Part shown: piece after piece, positions 45,746 through 56,332 of the stretch
Layout: each line of letters opens with the position of its first letter
How positions within the stretch are numbered: position 1 is the first letter of the stretch
NCBI GenBank assembly: GCA_965153355.1
Contig: OZ231126.1
Location: 102,176,001-102,240,000, forward strand
Direction of reading: 5' to 3'
DNA: 64,000 nucleotides
Source of the DNA: Flaccisagitta enflata
Lineage: Eukaryota; Chaetognatha; Sagittoidea; Aphragmophora
Position numbers and translations under genes: made by a program
Notes under the pieces: generated by a model
What the model saw: only the letters and a program-made list of their open reading frames with translations
What the model was told of the DNA's origin: nothing
Databases searched by the model: none

Positions 45746-45849
45746 CTTGTGTGTGTGACTTTGTGTTTATGTTTGCATGTGTGCATGTGTGCATGTGGTC
45801 GCTTGCCTGCGTGTGCGTATCTGTCCGTGTCAAAGTTTCGATCCTATTC

Positions 45850-46190
45850 ACCCTTTAAACATTACGTCTCTATGTTTCATGTAATCTCCCTGTTGTACCT
45901 TTCTTAAGTGCAGCACATCCCCTACAAAGACACAATAATGCGCTCGTAAGAACGCTCCCTCCAACGTAAGCTAGGAGCCGTAAATCGCGTCATTATTTGC
46001 TGTTATTTCTAGTTCTCCCATTTACGTCGTAATACCGTCAAAATGACGACTTTGCTCATCATCCTATCTTATCTCATCCTTATCTTCCTCATCATCCTTG
46101 CTCATCCTTCCTTAACGTCCTCATCTTTCTCATCTTTTTACTTCATCTCCTCATCCTCTTTCTTAAATGCCTGTTCTCCTCCTCAACGTA
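45850..46190. other. Stretch without recognisable gene
   Basis: A small inverted pair (AATAATGCGCTCG / CGCGTCATTATT) near 45,930-45,995; then CTCATC-rich sequence. Confidence 0.4.
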
Positions 46191-46194
46191 ATTA

Positions 46195-46632
46195 CCCACT
46201 CCCCTTCCTCTAGTCCTACTCTTTCTTCCTCCCTCTTTTACTCCAAATGCTTATCCTCCTCCTCCCCCTCCCCCTTCCTCTGGTCCTACTCTCTCTTCCT
46301 CCCTCTTCTATCCCCTAAGCTTATCCTCCTCCTCCCCTCCTTCCCCCCTCCCCTTCCTCTGGTCCTACTCTTTCTTCCTCCTTCTTTTACTCAAAATGCT
46401 TATCCTCCTCCTCCCCTCCTTCCCCCTCCCCCTTCCTCTGGTCCTACTCTCTCTTCCTCCCTCTTCTATCCCCTAAGCTTACGATGACCTCCTCCTCCTC
46501 CTTCCCCCTCCCCTTCCTCTTGTCCTACTCTTTCTTCTTCCTCCTTCTTTTACTCCAAAATGCTTGTCCCTCCTCCCTCCCCCTCACCCCCTCCCCTTCC
46601 TCTGGTCCTACTCTCTCTTCCTCCCTCTTTTG
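46195..46632. repeat. 79-bp pyrimidine-rich minisatellite, first part
   Basis: Units carry TCCTACTCTTTCTTCCTCCC, then TTTTACTCCAAATGCTTATC and a CTCC-rich run. Cut at 46,630 by a GC-rich minisatellite block. Confidence 0.95.
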
Positions 46633-47060
46633 GGCAGCGGCGAAGAGGGCAGTCCTGTAGAACACAGAGACTTTGTTGCCGTCATTCCGTCCGTCGTTCG
46701 TCCCCCAGGCCCTCTCCAGGCCTGAAATCTGCCCTCTCCAGGCCTGAGGCCCACCCTCTCAGGCCTGGGAGTCTGCCCTCTCCAGGCCTTGAATCTGCTC
46801 TCTCAGGCCTGGGAGTCTGTCCTCTCAGGCCTGAAATCTGACCTCTCTGGCCTGAAATCTGACCTCTCATGCCTGGCATCTGCCCTCACAGATTCAAGGC
46901 CTGAGAGGAGGTTTCAGGCACGAGAGGCAATTTCAGGCCTGAGAGACCCAGGTCCAAGGCTACAGGAGTCTGGGAGAACGGATGGACAGACGGACGGACG
47001 GACGGACGGACGGGCGGAATGACGGACGAAAATCCCCTATGTTCTAGAGACTTTCGTCTA
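46633..47060 (-). repeat. CCTCTCAGGCCTGAAATCTG minisatellite with GGAC run
   Basis: Inverse-oriented relative of 12,435-12,730: GGGCAGCGGCGAAGAGGGC and TGTAGAACACAGAGAC at the left, AGGCCTGA units, then GGAC tetramers and ATGTTCTAGAGACTTTCGTC at the right. It interrupts the 79-bp array. Confidence 0.8.
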
Positions 47061-47156
47061 TGTTCCTTCTGCTTCCTCTCACTCCATTTCACAATCATGC
47101 AAAGCAGGGCAACGGGTATCGCTGACCACATATTGCCCTTGGGCGACCTGTTATTC

Positions 47157-48155
47157 CCTATGCTTATCCTCCTCCTCCTCTCCATCCCCCCTCCCCCTCC
47201 TCTAGTCCTACTCTCTCTTCCTCCCTCTTCTATCCCCTAAGCTTATCCTCCTCCTCCCCTCCTTCCCCCCTCCCCTTCCTCTGGTCCTACTCTTTCTTCC
47301 TCCTTCTTTTACTCAAAATGCTTATCCTCCTCCTCCCCTCCTCTTCCTCCCTCTTCTATCCCCTAAGCTTATCCTCCTCCTCCCCTCCTTCCCCCCTCCC
47401 CTTCCTCTTGTCCTACTCTTTCTTCCTCCCTCTTTCGCTCAAAATGCTTATCCTCCTCTCTCCTCCTTTCCCCCTCCCCCTCATCTAGTTCTACTCTTTC
47501 TTCCTCCCTCTTTTACTCAAAATGCTTATCCTCCTCCTCCCCTCCTTCCCCCATCCCCTTCCTCTTGTCCTACTCTTTCTTCCTCCCTCTTTTACTCAAA
47601 ATGCTTATCCTCCTCCTCCCCTCCTTCCCCCATCCCCTTCCTCTTGTCCTACTCTTTCTTCCTCCCAACTTTATTCCCTATGCTTCTCCTCCTCCTCCCC
47701 TCCTTTCCCCCTCCCCCTCATCTAGTTCTACTCTTTCTTCCTCCCTCTTTTACTCCAAATGCTTATCCTCCTCCTCCTCTCCTTCCCCTCTCCCCCTGCC
47801 CTGGTCCTACTCTTTCTTCCTCCCAACTTTATTCCCTATGCTTCTCCTCCTCCTCCCCTCCTTTCCCCCTCCCCCTCATCTAGTTCTACTCTTTCTTCCT
47901 CCCTCTTTAACTCCAAATGCTTATCCTCCTCCTCCTCTCCTTCCCCTCTCCCCCTGCCCTGGTCCTACTTTTTCGTCCTCCCTACTTTATTCCCTATGCT
48001 TATCCTCCTCCTCCCCTCCTTTCTCCCTCCCCCTTATCTAGTTCTACTCTTTCTTCCTCCCTCTTTTACTCCAAATGCTTATCCTCCTCCTCCTCCTCTC
48101 CTTCCCCCCTCCCCCGCCTCTGGTCCTACTCTTTCTTCCTTCCTCTTTTACTTCT
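47157..48155. repeat. 79-bp pyrimidine-rich minisatellite, second part
   Basis: About 13 units, exact 79-bp spacing in places (frames restart at 47,565 and 47,644). Two unit types alternate (AAATGCTTATC or CTATGCTTCTC), a higher-order pattern of ~158 bp. All Ser/Pro/Leu frames are artefacts. Confidence 0.95.
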
Positions 48156-48520
48156 GTTGCTCTTTAACGAATGACATTTGCCATTCTAGGATCTCCGAGA
48201 GATAAAGATATAAGAAGAAGACCCTTTATGAGTTTAGTCCCATCCTTTTTATAGCCGCTCGAGCATCTAGATAACGAACAATCGTACGTAGAAATGGTGA
48301 GAGAAGATCACAAGATCAATTTCATTCACACTTGACAGGCAGGAGAACGATATCAGTTCTTTAAGAGACATGGTCCCGGGAACAGCTTTTCCATTGAGGA
48401 CATGGAGATAGAGCGAATGTTAAGTGCAACTTACATTTTTCAGTTCTATCCTTAGCGATACAGTAGATTTCCTTTTGACTTGGAAATACGGGCTTACTCG
48501 CTCCCACTTAAACGTATACT
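48156..48520. other. Unique spacer
   Basis: No ORF or repeat recognised. Confidence 0.4.
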
Positions 48521-49153
48521 ATACACCGTCTTTTGATGGAATTGAAATATGAAGAATAATTGATTCCTAAACTTCCGGGCAAAAAGTCAAGTTTTCAGAA
48601 AATGTTGTATAACGGTTTTAATGTGCCAAACCTCAGATCTGAGTACTTTTAATGTTGGGGATTGCATATCACTGGAAGAACGGCCTTTTTTGGAGCAAAA
48701 TAAACTTTTTTCCAACCTTTCTTTCAAAGAAGCTTGTATTTTGGGAATTCCAAATGGATGGAACTTGACCCTAAGAATGCTTTTAGATTACAGATGATAA
48801 TCTATAGGCTCCCGATTTGCTTAAAAATTTTGCTGTTTTCATTACATTTGTAAAAATAATAGTGATTGTTCTTGTTCGGCACTCACAATTTCCTCAAAAA
48901 TCATCCAAAATTAATGAAAATCCCACTAGATATCGTAATTTTCTTGCAGTCAACAGCTGATGTATTGACTACAGGTAATTATCAATCATTTTAAACCAGT
49001 CTTAAATTTTGAAATAGATATATTTGAAAGAAAAATGCACAGTAAGACGGTTCTTTCCAAAAAAAGCTGGGGAAAAATTCTAATTGCTCAAAAAATAGAT
49101 ATTCTTCTCAGCGTTTAGCTGTGCCCCAATTTTTTCATTACTCATATCTAGTG

Positions 49154-49279
49154 TTTTACATAACAAAACCGTCATATGTAACCAATATCTTTTGAAAATT
49201 TGAAGACTTTTTGTAGTTTTACATAACAAAACCGTCATATGTAACCAATATCTTTTGAAAATTTGAAGACTTTTTGTAG
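49154..49279. repeat. 63-bp perfect tandem duplication
   Basis: Unit from TTTTACATAACAAAACCGTC to GACTTTTTGTAG occurs twice without change, at 49,154-49,216 and 49,217-49,279. Confidence 0.97.
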
Positions 49280-49305
49280 TTTAGGAGTCATAAAGGTTTT
49301 GCATA

Positions 49306-49483
49306 CAGTTGAACCCCGCTCTAACGGATTTCAGGGGACCAACAATTTTCTTCTGTTATAGGCGGACTTTTGTTATTGCCAACTAAGAAAAAAAAAGGAA
49401 ATTGATTAGAAGGAATCATGAATTTGCATCAGTTATTGGCGGAATTCCGTTTGTGGCGGGTCCGTTAGAGCGGGGTTCAACTG
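49306..49483. mobile_element. Nested pogo-like MITE, CAGTTGAACCCCGCT termini
   Basis: 178 bp with perfect 23-bp inverted ends (CAGTTGAACCCCGCTCTAAC then GGA), flanked by TA. The tip is of the CAGTTGAACC type known from pogo/Tigger-group elements. Inserted close to the right end of the CACCGTC element. Confidence 0.93.
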
Positions 49484-49639
49484 TATTTCAATTTGATCTA
49501 AAGACGGTGTACGCGGAGTGAAAATAATTGAGGATTCGCGCAAACGTGTGACACGTGTTAAAGCGTCTGCCGTCTGGTACGGATGATTCATTATTTGTCC
49601 CTCGAGGTTTTGTCCAAGCATTCTGGCAGCTCTCTGTTT

Positions 49640-50412
49640 GCAGCTTCAACTTTTTCTAACTCCCCTCCTCGCTCTTCAGCCACCCTTGGCAAGAATGAGC
49701 GACATTTTGATCCCTTTCTTCTTCCTTCTCTCCCCTTCTTCCTCTTCCTCACCCCTCCTCTTTCCTTCTCCTCCTTCTCTTCAGCAACCCTCGGCGGGAA
49801 TGAGTGACATTTTGATCCCTTCCTTCTCTCCCCTTCTTCCTCTTCCCTAACCAATCCCTTCTTCTTCCCCCCCCCCCGCTCTTCAGCCACTCTTTGCGAG
49901 CATGAGCGACATTTTGATCCCTTCCTTCTCTCCCCTTCTTCCTCTTCCTCACCCATCCTCTCTCCTTCTCCCCCGCTCTTCAGCCACCCTTGGCAACAAT
50001 GAGCAACATTTTGATCCCTTACTTCTCTCCCTTTCTTCCTCTTCCTCACCCTTCCTCTTTCCTTCTCCCTCGCTCTTCAGCCACCCTTGGCAGGAATGAG
50101 CGACATTTTGATCCCTTCCTTCTTCCTTCTCTCCCCTTCTTCCTCTTCTTCACCCCTCCTCTTTCCTTCTCCTCCTTCTCTTCAGCCACCTTTGGCGAGA
50201 ATGAGCGACAGTTTGATCCCTTTCTTCTCTCCCCTTCTTCCTCATCCTCACCCTTCCTCTTTCCTTCTCCCCCGCTCTTCAACCACTCTTGGCAACAATG
50301 AGCTACATATTGATTCCTTTCTTCTCTCCCCTTCTTCCTCTCCCTCACCCATCCTCTTTCCTTTTCCCCCGCTCTTCAGCCACCCTTGGCGAGAATGAGT
50401 GACATTTTGATC
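49640..50412. repeat. ~100-bp minisatellite
   Basis: Eight units. Each has a conserved non-simple core (CAGCCACCCTTGGCAAGAAT, GAGCGACATTTTGATCCC) and a pyrimidine-rich remainder. Spacing varies from about 95 to 107 bp. Glu/Arg/Lys and Ser/Pro/Leu frames are artefacts. Confidence 0.95.
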
Positions 50413-50439
50413 TGATGGAAAAGGAGCGTCATAACTCAA

Positions 50440-50935
50440 CCACAACGCTATCTCTGTCGCCCTTGTCTCTGTCTTTCTCGGTCGCCCTTGTCTCTGTCTC
50501 TGTCTCTGTCACGTTTGTCTCTGTCTCTGTTGCCCAAGACTGTCCCTGTCCTACTTGGTCGCTCTTTTCTCAGTCTCTATCGCTCTTTTCTCTGTTCCTG
50601 TCTCTGTCACCCTCGTCTCTGCCTCTGCCTCCATTACCTTTTCTAAGTCCTTCTCTGTCGCCCTTGTCTGTGTCACCCTTCCCTCTATCGCCCATGTCTC
50701 TCTCTCACTCTGTCATCTCTTGCTTTAGTCTCTATCAAACTTTTCTCTGTCGCCCTTGTTGCTGCTGTCTGCTTGTCTTTTTATCTGTCTTTCTGTCTAT
50801 TTGCCCATCTGTTTAACCTTCTATCTGTCTGTCGGTGACTATGTGATTCAGTCAATCAGTCTGTCTACCCAAGTGCCCATCTGTCTGTCGTTGCTATATG
50901 TCAGCCTGTCTGTCTGTCAGTCTCATTCAATCGAT
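50440..50935. repeat. CTCTGT/CGCCCTTGT hexamer-type and CTGT tracts
   Basis: Degenerate TCTCTGTCGCCCTTG units to about 50,760, then CTGT tetramers with interruptions. Confidence 0.85.
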
Positions 50936-51162
50936 TATAAGAGGAGGCGGAGCGACATGAGGAGGCGGCTGAAAACTGGAGAAGAATAGGAAATAGAAAG
51001 AGAGGAGGAGGAGGAGGAGGAAGAAGAGAAAGTGCAAGTAAGACATTTTATTTTATGGCCCTGCATTATCATTTATCATGGAGTAGCGCCAGATTTTAGA
51101 TTCCAACGGAATTCTCTTGTAAAAATTTTTGGAAATAAAGAATGGAAAATGTGAAGGAAAAA

Positions 51163-51670
<508 letters not shown>

Positions 51671-51674
51671 GAGG

Positions 51675-51945
51675 GAGGGCGTGTTTGTAGTGACGACCAA
51701 AAACGCGTTTGTTCCCGTTGAACGTGTTTACAGCATGAACACGTATTTTTGAATTTCCACCATCCCACGAGTGAGTGAAGTGAGTGAGTGAGCCCAGGAA
51801 CAGAGCTAGCGAGCGACTGAAGCGAGCGTAGCAAAGCGGAGCGCTGCTGAGCGAGTGAGCGGAGTGAGTGGTTGGGCGAACAAACAAAGCGAGCAACTGA
51901 GTGGCCAGTTAAAGACACGATTGTCTCTGACTAATGACGCCCTCT
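51675..51945. mobile_element. Family Y element, most complete copy
   Basis: 271 bp. Left end GAGGGCGTGTTTGTAGTGAC, then AAAAACGCGTTTGTTCCCGT; right end, inverted, AGAGGGCGTCATTAGTCAGA. The interior is rich in GAGTGAGCGAGC-type words. Matches 61,466-61,699 in inverse orientation. Confidence 0.75.
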
Positions 51946-52079
51946 AAGTGAAAGAAAAAGAGAGGGAGAGAAAGATTATGGTTGAGATTATCATTCACTG
52001 ACTCAAAAAAGCCCAACTTATCATTCCAAACCACACTTTGAAACCCTCATTTCATCTGCCCACATGAATGCAAATACAA

Positions 52080-52338
52080 ACAAATGACGCGGGGTCACAA
52101 TATCGTTGCGGACGGGTGGACAGAGGCAGCTTACCGCCATCCACACCCAACGCCCCAACCAACCCCCCAGACACATACACAAAAAGCTTCAAAAACGCAT
52201 GTTTTCCCACTTTTCGACTTGTGCTCACGGACCGACGGACGGACGGACCAATGGACGGACAAACCGACAGGGGGACGGGCCGACAGACGGACCAATGGTG
52301 GACAAAGCCTCTTATAGAGTTGCGTGTCCGCAACTAAA
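52080..52338 (+). mobile_element. HTE, GTTGCGGAC subfamily, complete
   Basis: Head ACAAATGACGCGGGGTCACA then TATCGTTGCGGACGGGTGG; middle CCACTTTTCGACTTGTGCTC; GGAC run; tail hairpin AGTTGCGTGTCCGCAACT then AAAG. GTTGCGGAC is in both head and hairpin. The head sequence differs from the ACAAGGCCGG type, yet the plan is the same. Confidence 0.88.
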
Positions 52339-52376
52339 GAAAAGAGTAGATATGCAGAAAAATATACAGACAAAGA

Positions 52377-52675
<299 letters not shown>

Positions 52676-52924
52676 CGCGATGAAGTAAAATCACTGAAAT
52701 TGAAAAGCAAATGTAAGAAAAAGAATGAGTCAGAAAATAAAGATAAAAATTAAGTGAATAATTTCGACATTATGGCGATGAATGAGACCATAGAAAAAAA
52801 ATCTAAAGAAAAAAAAAGAAAAAGATTTGACTCATTTCATTTCTTTCTGCTCTCCATCATTTGCATATTTTAGTGCATTCAGGGAGTCATCTGTCTGAGT
52901 CTGAGTCATTATTATATTTTTCAT

Positions 52925-52973
52925 CTCTGTCTGTCTGTGTGTCTGTGTGTCTGTGTGTCTGTGTCCGTCTGTT

Positions 52974-53060
<87 letters not shown>

Positions 53061-53158
53061 GTATGTTTGAGTGTTGGATGTGGGTTGGGGTGTGGATGGG
53101 GGTTGGATGCCCCTGCCCACCCGTCCTCAACGATATTGTGACCCCGCGTCACTTGTTG
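52925..53158 (-). mobile_element. HTE with expanded (CTGT)n, tail lost
   Basis: (CTGT)n at 52,927-53,056, then GGGTTGGGGTGTGGATGGGG, CCTGCCCACCCGTCCTCAAC and the inverted head TTGTGACCCCGCGTCACTTG. The hairpin tail is missing; the tetramer run fills its place. Confidence 0.75.
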
Positions 53159-53345
53159 TAGTAATATGTTACTGGACTTATGCGATTTACATAGGTAGAG
53201 GGTAGTAATAATATGTGAATCTTTTTCTAATTTGGTAGACAAGTAGAGGGTACTAAATTAACCACCCCTGCAAAATTCGAATTAAATCTGAAGTCTGGTT
53301 TATGAGATATTAGCTTATTTATGTAGTATTATGTTACTAAGACTT
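53159..53345. repeat. ~185-bp unit, single copy
   Basis: One unit (GTAGTAATATGTTACTGGAC, TTTACATAGGTAGAGGGTAG, CTGAAGTCTGGTTTATGAGA) of the family tandemly repeated at 58,800-63,440. Confidence 0.85.
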
Positions 53346-53411
53346 AAGCTTTTTTTTTTTGAAATTTTTTTTTGAAAAAAACAATTTTTGAAAAATCTTT
53401 TTTTTTTGATT

Positions 53412-53743
53412 AAGGTATGCCGTCATGGACTTCAAGGTATGCCATCATAAACTTCAAGGTTTGCCATCATGGACTTCAAGGTTTGCCATCATGGACTTCA
53501 AGGTATGCCATCATGGACTTCAAGGTATGCCATCATGGACTTCAAGGTATGCCATCATGAACTTCTAGGTATGCCATCATGGACTTCTAGGTATGCCATC
53601 ATGGACTTCAAGGTATGCCATCATGGACTTCAAGGTATGCCATCATGGACTTCTAGGTATGCCATCATTGACTTCAAGGTATGCCATCATGGACTTCAAG
53701 GTATGCCATCATGGACTTCAAAGTATGCCATCATGGACTTCAA
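53412..53743. repeat. 22-bp AAGGTATGCCATCATGGACT minisatellite, 15 units
   Basis: Very regular 22-bp units (20 bases above plus TC). The variants TTCTAGG and GGTTTGCC are scattered. Preceded by a T-rich tract, followed by hairpins. One unit recurs at 63,500. Confidence 0.97.
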
Positions 53744-53748
53744 GAGCA

Positions 53749-54050
53749 AAGCTTCAATAATTACAGTCCGTGGGACTGTAATTTTGAAGCTTTTTTTTTT
53801 TTTTTTTGTATCTTCTCGAGTCGCATTTACGCGATGAGAAAGCTTCAATAATTGCAGTGCCCAGTCGGGGACTGCCATTTTGAAGCTTTTTTAAATTTTT
53901 TTCAAATTTTTTTAAAGAATATTTTTAGAAAAATTTTTTTAAAATTTTTTTGAAAATTGTTATTGAATATTTTTTTTTGATATTTTTTTTCTTTTGTCGT
54001 GTATCTTCTCGAGTCGCGTTTACGCGTCAAAAACGCTTCAATAATTGCAG
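53749..54050. repeat. Two and a half GCTTCAATAATTGCAGTCC hairpin units
   Basis: The hairpin GCTTCAATAATTACAGTCC / GGACTGTAATTTTGAAGC lies at 53,752-53,791, a second at 53,841-53,888, and a lone left arm at 54,027. Each pair is followed by poly-T and TATCTTCTCGAGTCGC with a CGCG-type hairpin. The third unit breaks off where the ORF-bearing sequence begins. Confidence 0.75.
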
Positions 54051-54109
54051 TCCTTTTTTGTTCCGTTCTCGTCATTGACATACAGCCACGATTATTTCCT
54101 ATTCCCCTC

Positions 54110-54452
54110 AGGTTTGCTTCTGCAGCGTCTCATCTCCAACGACCATCAAGACCTGCATAGACTCGGTGCTTCATTGACGCATCCCGAAGCTTCTTGTCGA
54201 GTCTCTGCCGCCTCTGCCGCTAATCATCCCGTCTTCTGGTCGTCAAAGAAAAAGATTTCTTTCATCTCTCGCTTTATCGCCGCTCTCGAGTTTCGCCGCA
54301 AAGGATTGAAAGACGCCATTCGTAACACGCAACTCGATCATGAGAAAGAGCAGGAAACTGTTGAGGCCTTCTTGTGGGCAGACACATCTCAGGATGGAAT
54401 CGACACTTGACTTCTAGAAAAACTGGGCAAGAAGCGCAAAGGCGGCTACAAG
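54110..54452 (+). pseudogene. Upstream in-frame extension with internal TGA
   Basis: Preceded by TATTCCCCTCAG, a fair 3' splice site (54,099-54,110), the frame reads ~100 codons with normal composition and helical, basic content (FWSSKKKISFISRFIAALEF). It meets TGA at 54,408-54,410, continues 14 open codons, and joins the ATG at 54,453 in the same frame. Either this is a coding exon disabled by one stop, or it is upstream untranslated sequence. No ATG lies upstream in frame. Confidence 0.4.
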
Positions 54453-55229
54453 ATGGAAAACTTGTTGGGACTAGTCGAGTTTATGCAAAATGTTGGGAAG
54501 CAGTTGGCGCGACCTACTTGCGTTTTGGCGCCTCTCATGGAAGAATTGTTTCCATCTTCCACTAATTCGCCTTGGGATCCGCTGGCAGAATACTTCGTTG
54601 GCAAATTTCCTTGCTTACTGGAAAGACTGCTGTCAATTTGCGCTGAATTGCCAGCTATGAAGGAGTTTATCATCGAAGAGTTGCAGAGATTCAAGATTTC
54701 AATTGCTGAATTACCCGTAGATGATGAAGAGGAGGAAGAAGAAGAAGATGAAGTGGAGGAGCAAAAAGAAGCGCCTTCAGTTGAATCCACACCTCTCGCG
54801 CCCAGCTTTGCCAACTTCCGTCCAACTTCGCGTCAGAGTAACTCCAATGAGGAGGAAGTTAGCTCTGATTCTGCCTCACCGATCAAGGCTGGTGTCAACA
54901 GGATACCGGAGTCTTCAACTGAGTTTTCTGTTACTTCCGTTTCTCCAACAACAACATCATTACCGACGGGCGCATCCCAAGTTGACGCCGATATCGACGC
55001 CTTGACTTCTATGTGGTCTCAAGGCGTCGGAGACATCACTGAGGACAATGAGGTCGTCGCTGAAGTCGCTTCCACATCTCCGGCAACAACTGCTAATAAT
55101 GTCAATGATCTCTCCAATTTACTGGCGGGTTTTGGCGTTGCTGAAAGAGAACCTCAACATAATGTTTTGACTGTGAATCTTCCTCAAAGTTCGGCGCAAA
55201 ATGTATTGAATGCCATCGCTCCCATGTAG
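54453..55229 (+). CDS. Unrecognised acidic 258-residue protein
   Basis: ATG to TAG without interruption. Residues 1-90 look globular and helical (LVEFMQNVGKQLARP, LLERLLSICAELPAMKEF). An acidic run (DDEEEEEEEDEVEEQ) follows at about 90-104, then a Ser/Thr-rich low-complexity region, and a second possibly folded C-terminus (NDLSNLLAGFGVAE). I recognise no family. Codon use is not that of a microsatellite, and third-position variety supports real coding. A single exon with AATAAA 87 bp past the stop and no transposon motif fits a host gene or retrocopy. The start may lie upstream (see the preceding entry). Confidence 0.65.
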   Translation: MENLLGLVEFMQNVGKQLARPTCVLAPLMEELFPSSTNSPWDPLAEYFVGKFPCLLERLLSICAELPAMKEFIIEELQRFKISIAELPVDDEEEEEEEDEVEEQKEAPSVESTPLAPSFANFRPTSRQSNSNEEEVSSDSASPIKAGVNRIPESSTEFSVTSVSPTTTSLPTGASQVDADIDALTSMWSQGVGDITEDNEVVAEVASTSPATTANNVNDLSNLLAGFGVAEREPQHNVLTVNLPQSSAQNVLNAIAPM

Positions 55230-55315
55230 GGAACTAAGCAGCGGCAAACCAGCAAGAAATGGAGTGAAAAAAAAGATGTCGTAATTTTTTAATCACCTTT
55301 GCTATACTAAATATG

Positions 55316-55321
55316 AATAAA
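55316..55321 (+). terminator. Polyadenylation signal
   Basis: AATAAA in ATATGAATAAATACG, 87 bp after the TAG of the 258-residue ORF. Confidence 0.5.
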
Positions 55322-55680
55322 TACGATAGGTATTTATTCAATTTTCAATCAGAATTACTTGGAAACGCATTATTGCCTGATCCTGTGATTTTTTTACCAT
55401 GAAATTTGATAAAATTGAAATAGAATGGAGAAGGGCCTTAAAAATCACCTCCTGAGGTAAGATTGAGGCCGACTCGCTAAAACACGCCAAACCACCTTGT
55501 AGATTAGCTTACGGGGAATTCAAATCTGTTTTCGGAATTTTTTTTCTATGTGGCGAAGGATGGCGAGAGACAAGACTGTGAGCCTATGCCAAGCACAATC
55601 ATGAGAACCATAAATACCATCATGAAATTGACACATAGAATAGACGCAAACAAGCTTCGCGTTGCGTACCAATGGAAACA
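55322..55680. other. Stretch without recognisable gene
   Basis: No repeat or ORF identified. Confidence 0.4.
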
Positions 55681-55681
55681 T

Positions 55682-55803
55682 CTTTTTAGATGCGTCATCG
55701 CATCACTATAAGAGGGGCGGTCCGTCCATCTGTCCATCAGTCCGTCTGTCCGTCCGTCTGTCCATCCGTCTGTCTGTCCGCCCGTCCGTCCGTCAGTCCA
55801 TTA
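55682..55803 (-). mobile_element. HTE tail, GATGCGTCATC form
   Basis: TTTTTAGATGCGTCATCGCA then TCACTATAAGAGG and a GTCC run. The head is lost at the next HTE, whose tail begins at 55,816. Confidence 0.75.
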
Positions 55804-55815
55804 TGCTCCCTTGGG

Positions 55816-56332
55816 CTTAGATGCATCCTCGTATCACTTATATAGGCTGTGTCCATTGGTTGATCGGTCAGTTGGTTGGTTGGTCGGTTACTCAAAAAAA
55901 AACCATCAAAATCATGCATTTCTTCAACAGTTACATGGTTCTACGCAGTAGAAGTAGCATACATTCAGTGACTCATTCATTCATTAATTCATTTATTCAT
56001 TCATAAATGACAGTAATTCATAAATCAAGGCCAACACCTTACAGTCGCGTGCGGTTGTTAAGACCATAAGACCAAAAGACTGAACACTAAAAGACCAAAA
56101 GATTAAAAGACTAAATGTAAACTGTCTTGAAATAACTTAAAATGATCTAAATTGATGTAAAACGAAGAAAAAAACTAAGCCTGATGGACAGACGGACAGA
56201 CTGATGGATGGACAGATGGATGAACCAACCAACCAACCAACCGACGGACAGAGCCAGTCATAGAGTCGCGTGCACGCGACTAACAAACATGCATTCATAA
56301 AAAAAAACATTCATTCAAAGAGGACGCCTTGT
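55816..56332 (-). mobile_element. HTE, GATGCGTCCTC subfamily, interrupted by a second HTE
   Basis: Tail AGATGCATCCTCGTATCA, TTGGTTGGTCGG run and CATTCATTAATTCA-type interior; resumes after the inner element with CATTCATTCAAAGAGGACGC and CCTTGTTC. The head lacks the GGCCTACTTGG part seen at 22,795. Confidence 0.75.
56024..56286 (+). mobile_element. HTE nested inside another HTE, GTCGCGTGC subfamily
   Basis: Head ATCAAGGCCAACACC, CTTACAGTCGCGTGCGG; interior AGACCAAAAGATTAAAAGAC repeats and GGACAGAC/CAACCAAC runs; tail hairpin AGTCGCGTGCACGCGACT then AACAAA. Head word and hairpin arm agree over AGTCGCGTGC. Confidence 0.85.

Larger units (their letters stand above)
48524..49509. mobile_element. 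TA-flanked element with CACCGTCTTT termini
   Basis: 986 bp. The left end CACCGTCTTTTGATGGAATT and the right end, inverted, CACCGTCTTTAGATCAAATT match over ~28 bp, TA at 48,522-48,523 and 49,510-49,511. It contains a 63-bp tandem duplication and a nested pogo-like MITE. No transposase ORF. Confidence 0.8.

Noticed and set aside
47565-48205. Pro/Ser/Leu-rich ORFs at 46-50 kb resembling low-complexity secreted proteins
   Set aside because: They restart every 79 or ~100 bp with the minisatellite period and are open in more than one frame.
53412-53743. Regular 22-bp repeats looking like CRISPR direct repeats
   Set aside because: No unique spacers between units; eukaryotic context; plain minisatellite. 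The same applies to 8.1-10.9 kb and 63.5 kb.
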